A stretch of 64,000 nt of DNA from Narthecium ossifragum (GCA_963920575.1 OY986972.1:23980672-24044671); one strand, 5' to 3'. Positions 32,894 through 44,079 are shown, counted from the first letter of the stretch. Numbers and translations: made by a program. The notes: a model not told the origin generated them from the letters alone.

Positions 32894-34261
32894 TAGGGGT
32901 GAGCAGAATTGAACCGAACCCGAAGAATCGAACCGAACCGAATTAGTTTGGTCCATTCGGTTCGGTTTTTTCGGTTTTTCGGTTCGGTTCGGTTCTTTGC
33001 ATGTATGAAAAGTTCGGGTTCGGTTCTTTAAAAAAAATTCGGTTCGGTTCGGGTCAGAACCGAAAAACCGAACTTTTTATACTGATTTATGGTCTAAGTC
33101 TCAGCCGGTCTAACTAACTCCAATTGTCCATATTGCCATATTGGCTAACCCGGTCAGCAGTCAGCCACCCTCCCTCCCCTATTCTATGCGTTCAAGCACC
33201 CGAATACCCGATCCCTGGGAACCCATCGACCATCGCCTCCATCGAACTCGGCGACCCACCCCGCACCCGATCCCCGCTGCCCACGGCGAGCTCACCCCAT
33301 TCCGACCTCGCCTCGCCGCCGAACCGGACGACCTCCATCTCCCTTGGAGCTCCGACACCGTCCCAAGCTTGACCTCCAAGATCCTCATCGCCTCCATCGA
33401 ACCCGGCGACGGGGCGACCCACCCCGCACCCGATCCCCGCTGCCCACGGCGAGCTCACCCCATTCCGACCTCGCCTCGCCGCCGAACCGGACGACCTCCC
33501 TCTCCCTCGGAGCTCTGACGCCGTCCCAAGCTCGACCTCCAATATCCTCATCGTCTCCATCGAACCCGGCGACCCACCCCGCACCCGATCCCCGCTGCCC
33601 ACGCCGAGCTCACCCCATTCCGACCTCGCCTCGCAGCCGAACCGGACGACCTCCCTCTCCCTCGGAGCTCCAACACCGTCCCAAGCTCGACCTCCAAGAT
33701 CCTCATCGCCTCCATCGAACCCGGCGACCCACCCCGCACCCGATCCCCGCTGCCCACGGCGAGCTCACCCCATTCCGACCTCGCCTCGCCGCCGAACCGG
33801 ACGACCTCCCTCTCCCTCGGAGCTCCAACGCCGTCCCAAGCTCGACCTCCAAGATCCTCATCGCCTCCATCGAACCCGGCGACCCACCCCGCACCCGATC
33901 CCCGCTGCCCACAGCGAGCTCACCCCATTCCAACCTCGCCTCGCCGCCGAACCGGACGACCTCCCTCTCCCTCGGAGCTCCGACGCCGTCCCAAGCTCGA
34001 CCTCCAATATCCTCATCGCCTCCATCGAACCCAGCGACCCACCCCGCACCCGATCCCCGCTGCCCACGGCGCAAATTTCGGTTCGGTTCTGGAACCGAAA
34101 TTTGTGGTTCGGTTCGGTTCTTTACCTAGTTCGGTTCGGTTCGGTTTTAAATAATTTGGAACCGAAAATTTCGGTTCGGTTCTCAAAAAACTGGACCAAA
34201 AAAAGTTCGGTTCTTCGGTTCTGGACCGAGAACCGAACCGAGAACCGAATGCTCACCCCTA
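32894..34261. mobile_element. Non-autonomous hAT-type element with minisatellite cargo
   Basis: The 1,368-bp element begins TAGGGGTGAGCA and ends TGCTCACCCCTA, a perfect 12-bp inverted repeat. A perfect 8-bp duplication, ACAGTAAG, flanks it (32886-32893 and 34262-34269), the hAT signature. The subterminal 150-190 bp on each side consist of GGTTCGGTTC/GAACCGAACC words in opposite orientation. Between them lies a GC-rich tandem array (separate entry). No transposase is present. Confidence 0.92.
33230..34072. repeat. Six-copy, frame-compatible minisatellite (unit about 156 bp) inside the hAT element
   Basis: CCACCCCGCACCCGATCC recurs at about 33255, 33419, 33572, 33728, 33884 and 34040. Apart from a small insertion in the second unit, the spacing is about 156 bp, a multiple of three. 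Frames on both strands therefore stay open for hundreds of bases (up to 261 codons on the plus strand). The encoded peptide is simply the repeat read in rotating registers (rich in P, S, R, T), with no domain. I read these as shadows, not genes. Confidence 0.88.
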
Positions 34262-34555
34262 ACAGTAAGCACCTGAACACATGAACTCAGGTGGTAGTCA
34301 ACATCTGTTCCGCTGCTTTCTTGCAGTCTCACATTAAGATGATCCTAAGATATGACTGAAAAGGGAAACTTAAGGTCCTTTCATGAATCTGGTTGGAAAA
34401 ATCGGCCGACCGATCTGAAACCACCGAAATTAGGCCTCGAAATCGAAACCACCGAAACAAAACACAAAACCACCGAAATTAACAAAAAAAAATCAGATTT
34501 TTACTTGGAACCGAAATTTTGAACCTTTTATGAAGACAAGGTAAGTTAAAATGCT

Positions 34556-35862
34556 GAAAAATGATCCCTAGCCAACCTGACAGAAGTCGGCTGCTTGCCA
34601 ACCTTAGCTGGCATGCTTAGATGGTCGACACGTGTCCCAATATCGACGGTGGATAGCCAACCATGGTTGCCCTAAGCCCATCGACAGGGCTTCAGTCCTT
34701 AAGTCCTTCGTGCTTCACCTAAGAGCTGGCATTCACTCACAGCTCAGAGCACCCCCCGCTACATGAACTCCAATGTCGGAGGAGCCCCTGTAACTCCGGC
34801 GAAGAGCGTCAGCGCCGCCGACGGCATCTTCCGCTGTTTCTTGAATGCCTCCTCCGGGCCGAATTACATGGCGAACACCCGGTCATCCGAGGCGAAGGTG
34901 CGGTCGCAGAGCGCGCCGAAGCAGAGGCCGGAGCCGCCGCCATCCGGCCCGAGAAAAAGACTGCCATTGGCGGAGATGATCGAGTCGAGGGCCAGCTTGA
35001 GCGGCACTAGAATGCAGATGTCTTGCTGCAAGATCCAACAGGCATTCAACTTCAAGAGCGCGGTGATTGGCCGCCTCGATAGGTCGTCGGAGTTGGGGAG
35101 GGAACCGGAGAGTGATTACTACTTGCAGAGGAAATGGTGATCAGTTTGTAGTACTACTGATAGTTAGAATAAGGGAGGGACTCTGTTTTTGTTTCTTTTC
35201 CTTCTTTCTTTTGAACTTCCTCTGTTATGCTTTGCTCATGCATTTCAACACTAATTGGAAAAAAATAGCAGCAGTTTGGTGTGTTTGTAAATCCTCAAGT
35301 TTCTCTGATGTCATTAAAGCACTTGGTCTTGTTTCAATCTTTGATGTTTGAATCAAATGCAATCAGCCATTGTTGTTGAACTCTTTCAAATCTGGGGCTG
35401 ATGCTCTCAAGTTTTCAAAGGTGGCCACTAGAAGACAAGCTAAGTTGTCACTTGGCCACATGCCTAGGTCACTTCAAACTTCAAAGATGAAAGCTTTGAG
35501 GCGCTTTGGACATGCATGGCCCTCCCGTATGGCTCTCCACAGCTCCTCTGATGGGACTAGATAAGCCCATTTGAATGGACAATCTGAAAAGAGATCGGCG
35601 GAGGAGTAGCGTAGGTCGGTGGAGGAGATCACCGCCGGCGGGCTAAGGAGAAGGGGAGATCGGCGGGAGAAGGAGAAGGGGAGGGGAGATCTGGAACTAA
35701 AGAGGAGAAGAGAGGTTGGCTGAGAAGGAAGGAGAAGGAGCCGGTCAAAATTGATTTGGCTTTCAAATTTCAAATTGTGGACACACGTGTTGATCATCTA
35801 TGCATGCCACGTCAGGTTGGCTGATTGCCAACGCCACGCAAGTTGGCTAGGAATCACGACTC
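34556..35862. mobile_element. Pack-MULE carrying an IQD gene fragment
   Basis: The 1,307-bp element starts GAAAAATGATCCCTAGCCAA; the reverse complement of its other end starts GAGTCGTGATTCCTAGCCAA. Similarity continues in patches for about 85 bp (shared GCATGC.TAGATG.TC.ACACGTGT). A perfect 9-bp duplication, TAAAATGCT, flanks it (34547-34555 and 35863-35871). The inside carries the DUF4005 end of an IQ-domain gene with what looks like its 3' UTR, then unassigned sequence. No transposase. It ends about 215 bp before the bHLH start codon at 36078. Confidence 0.92.
34763..35140 (+). pseudogene. Captured IQ-DOMAIN (IQD) protein C-terminal fragment (DUF4005)
   Basis: A 125-codon open frame in which PNYMANTRSSEAKVRSQSAP, KQRPEP, then RKRLPLAEMIESRASLSG and a terminal YYLQRKW are the hallmark blocks of the DUF4005 C-terminus of plant IQD proteins (calmodulin-binding, microtubule-associated scaffolds). 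The TPAKSV block just before it is also typical. The IQ67 calmodulin-binding region and everything upstream are missing. The frame has no disabling mutation and ends at the family's normal stop. It lies wholly inside a MULE with a 9-bp duplication, so it is a transduplicated last exon rather than a whole gene. Whether it is expressed, and from which promoter, cannot be judged. Confidence 0.88.
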
Positions 35863-36077
35863 TAAAATGCTACAAGAGGGCAGTAGAACTGGGGTCCAAC
35901 AACGGAAAACTAAACCCCAGCCAAACAGCACCTTTAAAACAGTTGGAAAGGAATATGGTACGGCCTGAGCAAGGCCAATGCCATGAGAAGTATGAGATTC
36001 CTCAGTCTCTCCTCTTCTTAAGAATGGCACTCTTCTATTGGTGAGAGGAGATCAGGTGAAGAAGCTCAAAGCAGCCA

Positions 36078-37031
36078 ATGCCTCGCTGGTCCCGGAATTA
36101 TGGTGCTGGGCCGGGGCCGGAGCAAGAGGGCGATGCCATGGATTTCTTGGACTCGGTACTGGACATGGGCGGCGGGGGAGACTGCGGCGAGCTGACCCTG
36201 ATGGACACGCCGGAGCCCAAGTACAAGTCGAAGAATCTCGAGGCCGAGAGGAGGAGGAGGAGCAAGCTCAATGGCAAGATCTTTGCTCTGCGCTCTCTTG
36301 TCCCTAACATCACCAAGGTCATGTCTCAGTTCTAACTCAATGTGTATTTCGAACAATTTGTTTCTAAAGTTTAAAGTTCCATTGGATTCTTACTAAGATC
36401 AATCTGTGTTGCAAAAATAGATGAGCAAGGAATCAACTCTCACCGACGCAATCGATCACATCAAACACCTCCAGAAACAAGTGCTGGACCTGCAAGCAGA
36501 GCTCTCAGAGATGCCCGAAGAGGATGGTGAGAAGCAGGGCAGCGCATCGAGCACCGAAACCATGGCTGGTCCAGAGATTGCTGTCCAGTTTCAGGCACAT
36601 TTCATCTCTTTTCATCCCATTCTTCAATCACTATCCGTTCTAAAGCTTATCATGGTAAACTATTTGTTTCGAAAACAGAGAAAGATCGAACTGATTCCTT
36701 TCGGCCGGAGAAATCTCTATCTGAAGATAACTTGGGAGAACAAACCTGAGATATTCATGAAGCTGGTTGAAGCTTTAAGCAAAGTTGGCCTGGAGGTGTC
36801 TAATGTTAATTCTGTGGCGTTCTCAGGTGTCTCACAGAGTGTGTTCTACATTGAGGTAAGAACTCCACTAAATTCTGCTTGTTTGGAAACAGGCAGCAAC
36901 AATGGCTGAATAGAGGTTTATGTGTGGGTTTTCAGGCGAAAGACGGCATTGAAGTTAATTTGAATGAATTAAGGAGGCTTCTACTCGCCATTGTTGGGGT
37001 ACCTGAAGAATCTATCAAGGCAAAGTGTTGA
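36078..37031 (+). CDS. UDT1: bHLH transcription factor of the UDT1/DYT1 type (tapetum development)
   Basis: Four exons: 36078-36317, 36421-36594, 36679-36855 and 36936-37031, giving about 228 residues. The bHLH is [20 protein letters not shown] (basic region with the H/E-R-R pattern, here N-E-R), then [12 protein letters not shown], then [20 protein letters not shown], ending in a leucine-rich helix. The C-terminal part, [20 protein letters not shown] onward, is the ACT-like domain of this subgroup. The layout, the short acidic N-terminus and the MSKE.TL.DAI.HIK signature match rice UDT1 (UNDEVELOPED TAPETUM1, about 230 residues), the DYT1 counterpart needed for early tapetum differentiation. 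Intron 2 has only a weak GC donor (TTTCAG/GCACAT); if retained, its 84 bp keep the frame open. ATG 36078 gives the family's MPR start. MULEs lie about 215 bp upstream and about 270 bp downstream. Confidence 0.9.
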
Positions 37032-37299
37032 TGAGTTACTTGTTCTCGAATCCATTATGCTTAGTTGCTATCTTTGGAACTATTTGATAGCTATATTTAT
37101 TTAAGACTAAGACTATTAGAAGATGTAAGAATGTTGCTAGCACTAATGGGTACTCACACAAACTACTGTAAAAAAAGAAGAAGAGAACTCTTCGAATACC
37201 TTCAAATTCTAAAGATATTTTCCTTTGTGCTTATTTACCATTGAAACTTCTTTAATGAATTTTTGCTGCTGTGTTCTTAAACGGCCGTCATTTTGAAAT

Positions 37300-38304
37300 G
37301 TGATTTTTACATTCCGATACTAGGTACTTTTCCCGACTTGTACTTTAGTACCATTAGCTTTGTGATTTGCAATTCGATACCATCAATTTATAATATAAGG
37401 GTAAAGTGGTCCAAACCCTCCAACAGCGTTATGTGGGTTGACGGTAAGGCTGCTCGCGGCATTCGCCACCGCCAAGCCAGTAGCGGCCATAAGGTTGCTT
37501 GCCCTCTGCCTTCGTTGCCACCAGCCCGTCTCCCCCGCCCCGTCTCCCCCGCTCCCGCTCCCCCGCTCCCGCTCCCATTCTACCTGGACTTCAGCTCCCT
37601 AATCCTACTCCACGTAATTCCTCCTCTCATTATCTTCTTCCTCTCCTACTCCTACTTACCACCGCCACTCAAACTCTTCCCCTTTTCCTTCATAAACCCG
37701 GCCGCCCCTTCTCTCTCTCCCTTTCTCCACCGCCACTTCCCCATGGGCCATCCTTCCTCCCACCTCGTCCTTCTTTTCATCGAGCGCCCACACCCACCCA
37801 GCAGCCTCCTTTCGTCGTCGTGCTTGCCGCACCGCTGCTGCCACCTCGACTTCAAAGCGCCACCGCCACGCCCCTCTCTCCTTCTCCCTCCCTCTTCCGC
37901 TCGTGGCGCCCCCACCCCTTCTCAAGCCACATGCGGCCTCGTCAAGACCGTCGCCTTGCCCCTCGTCGTCGCTCTCGCGCCATGCCCCTGCAGCCATGCT
38001 TCCGCGTCGTGCTACGCCCCGCCGTACCACGCTCGACGACCGCTCCACGCCGACTCCGTGCCACGACCGCGCCGCATCCATGCCACGTCAAGGCGGAAGT
38101 GTTGTGGGTTGTCGGGGGAGATTACCACCTTCCGTGGCAGGAAACGGGTGAGCGGTTTTACGTCAAATTATAATAACAGAGTCGGGGTCAGAACTAAATT
38201 TCACTTAGTTCATAAAATTGGTGGTATCGAATTGCAAATCCTAAACCTGATGGTACCAAAGTGCAATTCGGGGTAAGTGCATGGTATCAGAACGCAAAAA
38301 TCTC
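37300..38304. mobile_element. Mutator-like element downstream of the bHLH gene
   Basis: The 1,005-bp element starts GTGATTTTTACATTCCGATA; the reverse complement of the other end starts GAGATTTTTGCGTTCTGATA. The inverted repeat runs about 100 bp, and both arms contain GATTTGCAATTCGATACCA. A perfect 9-bp duplication, TTTTGAAAT, flanks it (37291-37299 and 38305-38313). The interior (about 37500-38150) is CT-rich, GC-rich sequence with long open frames of P/S/L/R composition but no recognisable domain. It may be captured 5' UTR or coding sequence, but I cannot name a donor. Confidence 0.9.
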
Positions 38305-38505
38305 TTTTGAAATCATCTCAAACGGATTCGGGTGTTTATTTATCCAACATCCAATTAGTGTGCATGTATGTGTGTGTTCATATATATTTATTTCCGACCC
38401 GAATCCGACCCGTCACCAACCCGTAGCCCGTGGTCGTAAGTATAGGGTTCATGGCAGCAACATAGGGGCGGAGAGGTTTAGCTGAGGCATGCACAATCCG
38501 CTCCC

Positions 38506-41230
38506 ATGGCGATGCGAGCTCTCTACCGCCTAAAGATCCCATCTTGCCGCCCATCGGTTCTTCGGAGCCTGTTAAATTTCACCTTCCAACCCTCCTTTTC
38601 CATTGAGTCATCGAACCCTACTCGGGAAATCGTCTCGAACGAGCCCAGTTTACAGCACCATCGCCTCTACCACGATGGGAGGCCGAGGGGTCCCCTGTGG
38701 AGAGGCAAGAAGATGATAGGAAAGGAGGCATTGTTCGTGATCCAGGGGCTGAAGAGGTTTAAGGACGATGAGGAGAAGTTGGAGAAATTTATCAAGTCCC
38801 ACGTCCGAAGGCTGCTCAAGATGGAGATGATCGCCGTCCTTACCGAGCTTGAGCGGCAGGAGGAGGTTTCTCTGTCCCTAAAGGTACGAATTTGATGATT
38901 TGAATATGTTCTTTCTTGGATTTCTAGACATGGGTTTATCATCAATTTCTTCGATGGAGATTTGGATAAAAATTTAAGTGAAACATAGCCTCATATCAAA
39001 CTTTCAATTGGGGTGATTGTGTGAAGCCAAAGGAGATATTTTGATGATTGGAACTTTCACTTGGCTTGGGTTCCCCGTTCCGGGCCTTCAACAAATCAGT
39101 GAATCTGTGAAGTTTCAGTGGAAATATGGACGAGAGTTTAAGTGAAAATGCAGTTTTGATCAGAATTTATCTCATGAAATTTGCAAAATTGCGAAGCAAG
39201 AAGTTATAATTTTTGCTCTCCAGCCATGGTTTTGAATTTTGATGACAGAATTGTCCCTTTTCTTCTTTACCTGTCTCAAGTATTGGTAGGTTTGAAGGGC
39301 CGCATGGAGAGATGAGGGGAGTTAAAAGCAAGACATATTTTCTGTCGAAATTATAGGAGGATTTTTTTTGAGAAAATGTAACCTGCAGCTTCATGTCCAG
39401 TATCTCTGGAGATCAAATGGTAAATTTTGATGATTGGATTAGCTTTTTGGTGCAGCTTCATTACCAGTATCTCTGGAGATCAAATGATTTCAAGGTTTTA
39501 GTTGAGAATGGCAGATGACTCTAGTGGAGCTTGGTTTAAAAGCAGAAATATATTACGCGATCTTGAACTTCAAAACACATGAAATAGGAGTTCTTCTTTG
39601 TTTGAGATATGATTTGTCGTTGTACTAACCTTCTCAATCTTCATATGTAGCTAGATATCTGAGTAAAGGGTTGCACTATAATGGTTTCACCTTAAGGTCC
39701 AAGATTTTGGCATGATTATAATTTGGTATGAAAATAGATATAGCAATATCTTGGAAATTAATTTGGTTTTTGAGCTCTGTGGAAGAAAGAAGGGAAAAAG
39801 CCAAGTGTGTGTATCAATACGATTTCTTAGTCATGCAACCTTCAACTATGGTATATATTAGGAACTTGGATACTTTGTCTTGGTGGTATTAGAGTTTTTT
39901 GTTAATCTTTGTGGGCATTGGTGTGTCTGCTTTTTAATCATTGACTGAACTATTAGCATCACAGAGCGGTGGGTGCTAGGTTGGTACTTCCAAAAATACA
40001 TGGTCCTTTCTATAAATATAATGAATCATAGAAAGGTTCTGGAATTAATTGTTTGTTCGCCTAGGCACCTGCTGTATCTACTTCGGCTAGTTGTCTATTA
40101 ACTTTGCATCTATTTTTTGTAATTTTATCCTCAATTATTTGGGCTTCTGTCATTGATTTCAAACAGTAGGGCAAAGCCTTTGCTCTTTGTTTGGTTTTCC
40201 GTCTTTGTTTTGTTAGTTATGTATTTAGATTTCGTACTGTCTGTTCTTACTGTTGCTCATGTGCTTCCATTTATGTGCTATCTTCATGGGCGGCATCTCA
40301 TCCCTGGGATTCTCTGTGGAGAAGGTTTTTTTGCATTTAATTTTTTCCTCACCAGGTTTTCAGTTAATAAAGACTGGAGATTCCCATCTCTCTTTGGATG
40401 AAACATTGATATTTTTCGCATGACCCACCCTATTTTCTTACTGTGTTTTTGCTTTTTTTTGACAAGTTAAGCTCAACGAGCTACAAAGACGCTACAACCC
40501 TACTAAAAATGGAAAATCGGGCCCCCCAGACAAACCCCGGCGAGGCCCTGACACCCAACGTTAGACATCAACGAGCTAATGTGTGTTTTTGCTAATCGTG
40601 CTTTGTCTGTGTCTTCTCCTCTCAGTTTGAATATTTCTCTTCTTTTCTTGTTGATTATCTTGCTCATATGGCAGCCTATTTTCCCCTTATTTCTTAATGC
40701 AGTTTCTGTACCATGGAGTCCTGAGAGGCATGATTGTCTTTCTTTTTATCTTTGTGCTATATATTAAGGTAAATCAAGGAATAATCGTGTACAGCTAACA
40801 GCTCCTGATTCTTTGTTCTGAATGGCTGTTCGCGCCGCAGATGTTTAGGATTATTCAGAAGGAAAACTGGTACAAGCCAGATGTGTATATGTACAAAGAC
40901 CTAATTGTTTCTTTGGCAAGGAGTAAAAAGATGGAAGACGCAATGCAAGTGTGGGAGAGCATGAAGAAAGAGGATTTGTTTCCTGATCCGCAGACATACG
41001 CCGAAGTCATCAGGGGATTTCTGAGATACGGATCACCGGCAGATGCCATGAACATCTACGAGGACATGAAGCAATCACCCGATCCTCCAGAGGAATTGCC
41101 CTTCAGGGTTTTACTAAAGGGACTTCTACCTCACCCACTGCTGCGTAACAGAGTGAAGCAAGATTTCGAGGAGTTGTTTCCAGAACGGCATGTTTATGAT
41201 CCCCCAGAAGAGATCTTTGGCATGAGATGA
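38506..41230 (+). CDS. Short PPR protein, THA8-like (At1g62350-like)
   Basis: Two exons joined in phase 0: 38506-38883 and 40841-41230, with a 1,957-bp intron; 255 residues. Residues 1-60 form a basic organelle presequence. The conserved part starts RPRGPLWRGKKMIGKEALFV, continues with GLKRFK, and has about four PPR-like helical pairs, including PDVYMYKDLIVSLARSKKME and PDPQTYAEVIRGFLRYGSPA. It ends LPHPLLRNRVKQDFEELFPE. These blocks are those of the THA8-like family (At1g62350, At3g46870), short PPR proteins related to THA8, which binds chloroplast group II introns. Target organelle and RNA are inferred only. The intron contains a 67-bp period partial duplication (39385 and 39452). Complete, with no disabling change. 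Confidence 0.92.
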
Positions 41231-41989
41231 GGCACATGAAGAGACCTTATGACTGATGCTGGTTTCACTTGCACCTCTCATGATCATCTGCCCGGCTTCC
41301 ATAAGTAGAAATTGGCGAAGGAGCGGAAAGTTAATGTAGTCAAATTCTGATTTATACCTGGATTAATTATAACTATATGTATCTGATTTTGTATGAAATG
41401 AACCAACCATTCAACTGAAGTCCATCTTTTGATCTCGCTCACTCAAAAATCTATGCTTTAATGAGAAGTGTCAATTATCTTCTCTTTATCAGAGAAAAGA
41501 TACATATTATCTCCTCTTTAGTATTATTGATTTGCATCTTCCCATACTCATTTTAGTGGTAGCTCAGCAGCAGTAACCCACATGTGACTAAACCCATCTC
41601 CAGAAAACCGGTTTGAAGTGATAGAGAAATGTTACTAATGAATGACAGACCAAGACAAGATCAATTACATAGCTTACCTATTCCAAACCTGTTCACCATG
41701 AGCTAACAAAACCATGAAAATTGCATGTTCCACACTGTAGAATCCATCATCACATGCTGATATCAGCTAGCATTACTAAACTGTCTATCAAGCCACAAAA
41801 TGGCCGCAAATTATATCCGAAAGCACTATTAACACCACAAATTTCCAGCACTGTGCAAGAAATAAAGTAGAAGCAAAGTTAGCAAACACCTACACCATCC
41901 ATTGGCAACAAAACTGAGAAACAAAAGGCGGTTTCTTTTTTTCTGTCCTAATAATTGCAGATTTATACATCAAATTATTGCTTCCAATC
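41231..41989. other. Convergent intergenic region
   Basis: The 3' ends of the plus-strand THA8-like gene and the minus-strand gene at 41990 face each other here. Only untranslated sequence is seen. Confidence 0.6.
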
Positions 41990-44079
41990 CTATCCTCTCC
42001 TAACCAGGATCACCATTATCGTTGCAATAGCCAATGCCATTAAGGATGCTCCAAAGACATCAGAAGGCTTGGAGATGTTCCTAACACCTAGGCCTAGGCC
42101 TCCAGGTGATGTACCCAGAATCTGTTGAAACAAGGTAGATAGGTTGCTCACCATCTCCTCTACTTTTAGCCTGATGATCTGCATGAAATCCACATATCCA
42201 AAGTCCGATCTTTCGGAATAATTTCTATGAACTTCACAGATATCTGAAAATTCGGTATGATGATCTGCAGCAATGGAATCAATTAATTATGATGGTTCCA
42301 GAGTACAAACTGAGATACATAAAAAAAATAAATATATATCAACATTGTAGCACAAGAAGAGAGTAAAAAATGGCCATGCTCACTTGTCCGATGATTCTGA
42401 TAGAACGCTACAAGCTTTTCGTTATTCATAACAGCACTCCAGATATTTTTATCAGATGCAAGTGAAACAACAACATCCTGCATCCAAAAGTATAGCAGAA
42501 AACAATCATGAAGAAACTAAAAGATTAAAACATTTGAAGGTGTGATATGTAAACAAGAAGAATCAAACAATATAAGCAAATACATGTTATTGAGGAAAGC
42601 AAACTATTCTAAAATGTCATAAATGTGTGAAAGGTGATTAGGAAATATGAAAAACTAGTCAAATATAGGAGACTTCTGGTTATTGAAATTGTAGAAATGC
42701 AGTTTGGATGTGCAAGTCCTTGTCTACATTCCTAACTCAGGATTAAATGCTACAAAAACAACCACAAAAAAGAAGAAGAAGAAGAACAATCATACCTGCG
42801 CTTCGGGATTTTCCTTCAGCAAGGAGAAGACTTGAGCAACATGGTTGGGCATCACGGAATTGAGTCGAGTGACTGCATTTGGGGCACCAACTCCAATTTC
42901 TGAATTTTCCTCAGTTGTTTTGGACGAAGAGAATACACTAAGAAGTATAGTAATTAGTTAATTACTGAGAATAACTAGGATTTTGTTTTTTTGACTGTAA
43001 ATAGACCATAAACCGATTCCAAGGGTCATGCAATGACTACTTGCAGTCTCAACATTATAAATTCTAGAAAGAGAAATCGTACATATCCAGCGAAGAATGA
43101 CAGGAGAATTTCCATAAAATTTCCTAATATAGAACAAATACTCAGTAGTGATGCTGATGATGAATGATCAGTTCTACTTCAGATCTTTGCATTGCATCTC
43201 ATGTCTGATGCAATCATCATATATAACAATATTAAGTTTATATTTAACTCCAAAAAAACATCCAATAAAATTAAGTTGATGCAAAATAATGACATTGTAT
43301 ATTTATATTCTAGTCCAATATCTTCTCAAAGAAACTAAAGAAATAAACTTTAAAACCACAAACCAAAACGCCATCATAAAAAATTAAAAACAAGTAGCTA
43401 TCATCTTTTATAGATTTAGAAATTTCAAAAAAATTTCTGCCCATGAAATAGAAATTATCTTTAATTCTTTAGATAGTAAAGTTAGAAATCAAAATGCCAT
43501 CATAAAAATTTTCAAAAATAAATTAAAACAAGTAGCTATCATCTAAAGAATTAAAATTATAGACAATAATAAATTCAGAAATTTTAAAAATCTCTTCCAC
43601 CCATGAAATAGAAAGAATCCAAAGAATGGAAGAAGAAGAGAAGAGAGAACTAGAGAGGGATCTCACTTCTCCAAGGCGTCCTTGAGATCCCTGGTGGCCT
43701 CCGCCGCCTCCTCGACGCTTGGAACGGGCCCAAACGTCGATATCTGCTTCGGATGGATCACGTCGGAAAACACCTCCACCTCCTCCTCGGCCTGCGCCGG
43801 ATGGAGCTCCTCCGGCTCCTCCATCCGTGCCGAATGGAGCGCAACCTCAAGGCTGGCGGCCGGAGCGAACACCGTTCTCGGAGTCGGATGGATCCCGTCG
43901 AAGAGGTCCTCCTCTCCCCCTCCGGCGAACTCCCAGTCGTCGATTTCAGACACCGCTTCTGCATTGGCACCGACACCAGTGGCCCTTGCCGGCGACCTCA
44001 AAGCGGCGGAGGCGGAACGGTATCCGCCGATGATGGTGGCTGGCCGCCCCACCTTCCTCATTACGTCCGGTAAAGACAT
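41990..44079 (-). CDS. Uncharacterised plant protein with a C-terminal membrane anchor
   Basis: Four minus-strand exons: 43667-44079, 42796-42937, 42384-42477 and 41990-42264, all with GT-AG sites and matching phases; 307 residues. It starts MSLPDVMRKVGRPATIIGGY. An acidic region has EIDDWEFAGGGEEDLFDGIH and two similar blocks, IHPTPRTVFAPAASLEVA and IHPKQISTFGPVPSVEEAAE, an internal repeat (IHPx(3)xxFxPxxSxEx). A central helical part (VMPNHVAQVFSLLKENPEAQ) follows, then a coiled segment with FMQIIRLKVEEMV. The end is a hydrophobic helix, ASLMALAIATIMVILVRRG, with a basic tail, which suggests a tail-anchored protein of the ER, outer mitochondrial or plastid membrane. I do not recognise a named family. 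The gene structure is well supported; function is unknown. Confidence 0.85.

Noticed and set aside
33124..34129. Overlapping frames up to 261 codons on both strands
   Set aside because: They are the tandem unit of about 156 bp of the hAT element read in every register.
37499..38276. Frames of 224 and 327 codons, Pro/Ser/Leu-rich
   Set aside because: They lie wholly between MULE ends, start in the terminal repeat and have no recognisable domain; possibly captured DNA, but not supportable as a gene.
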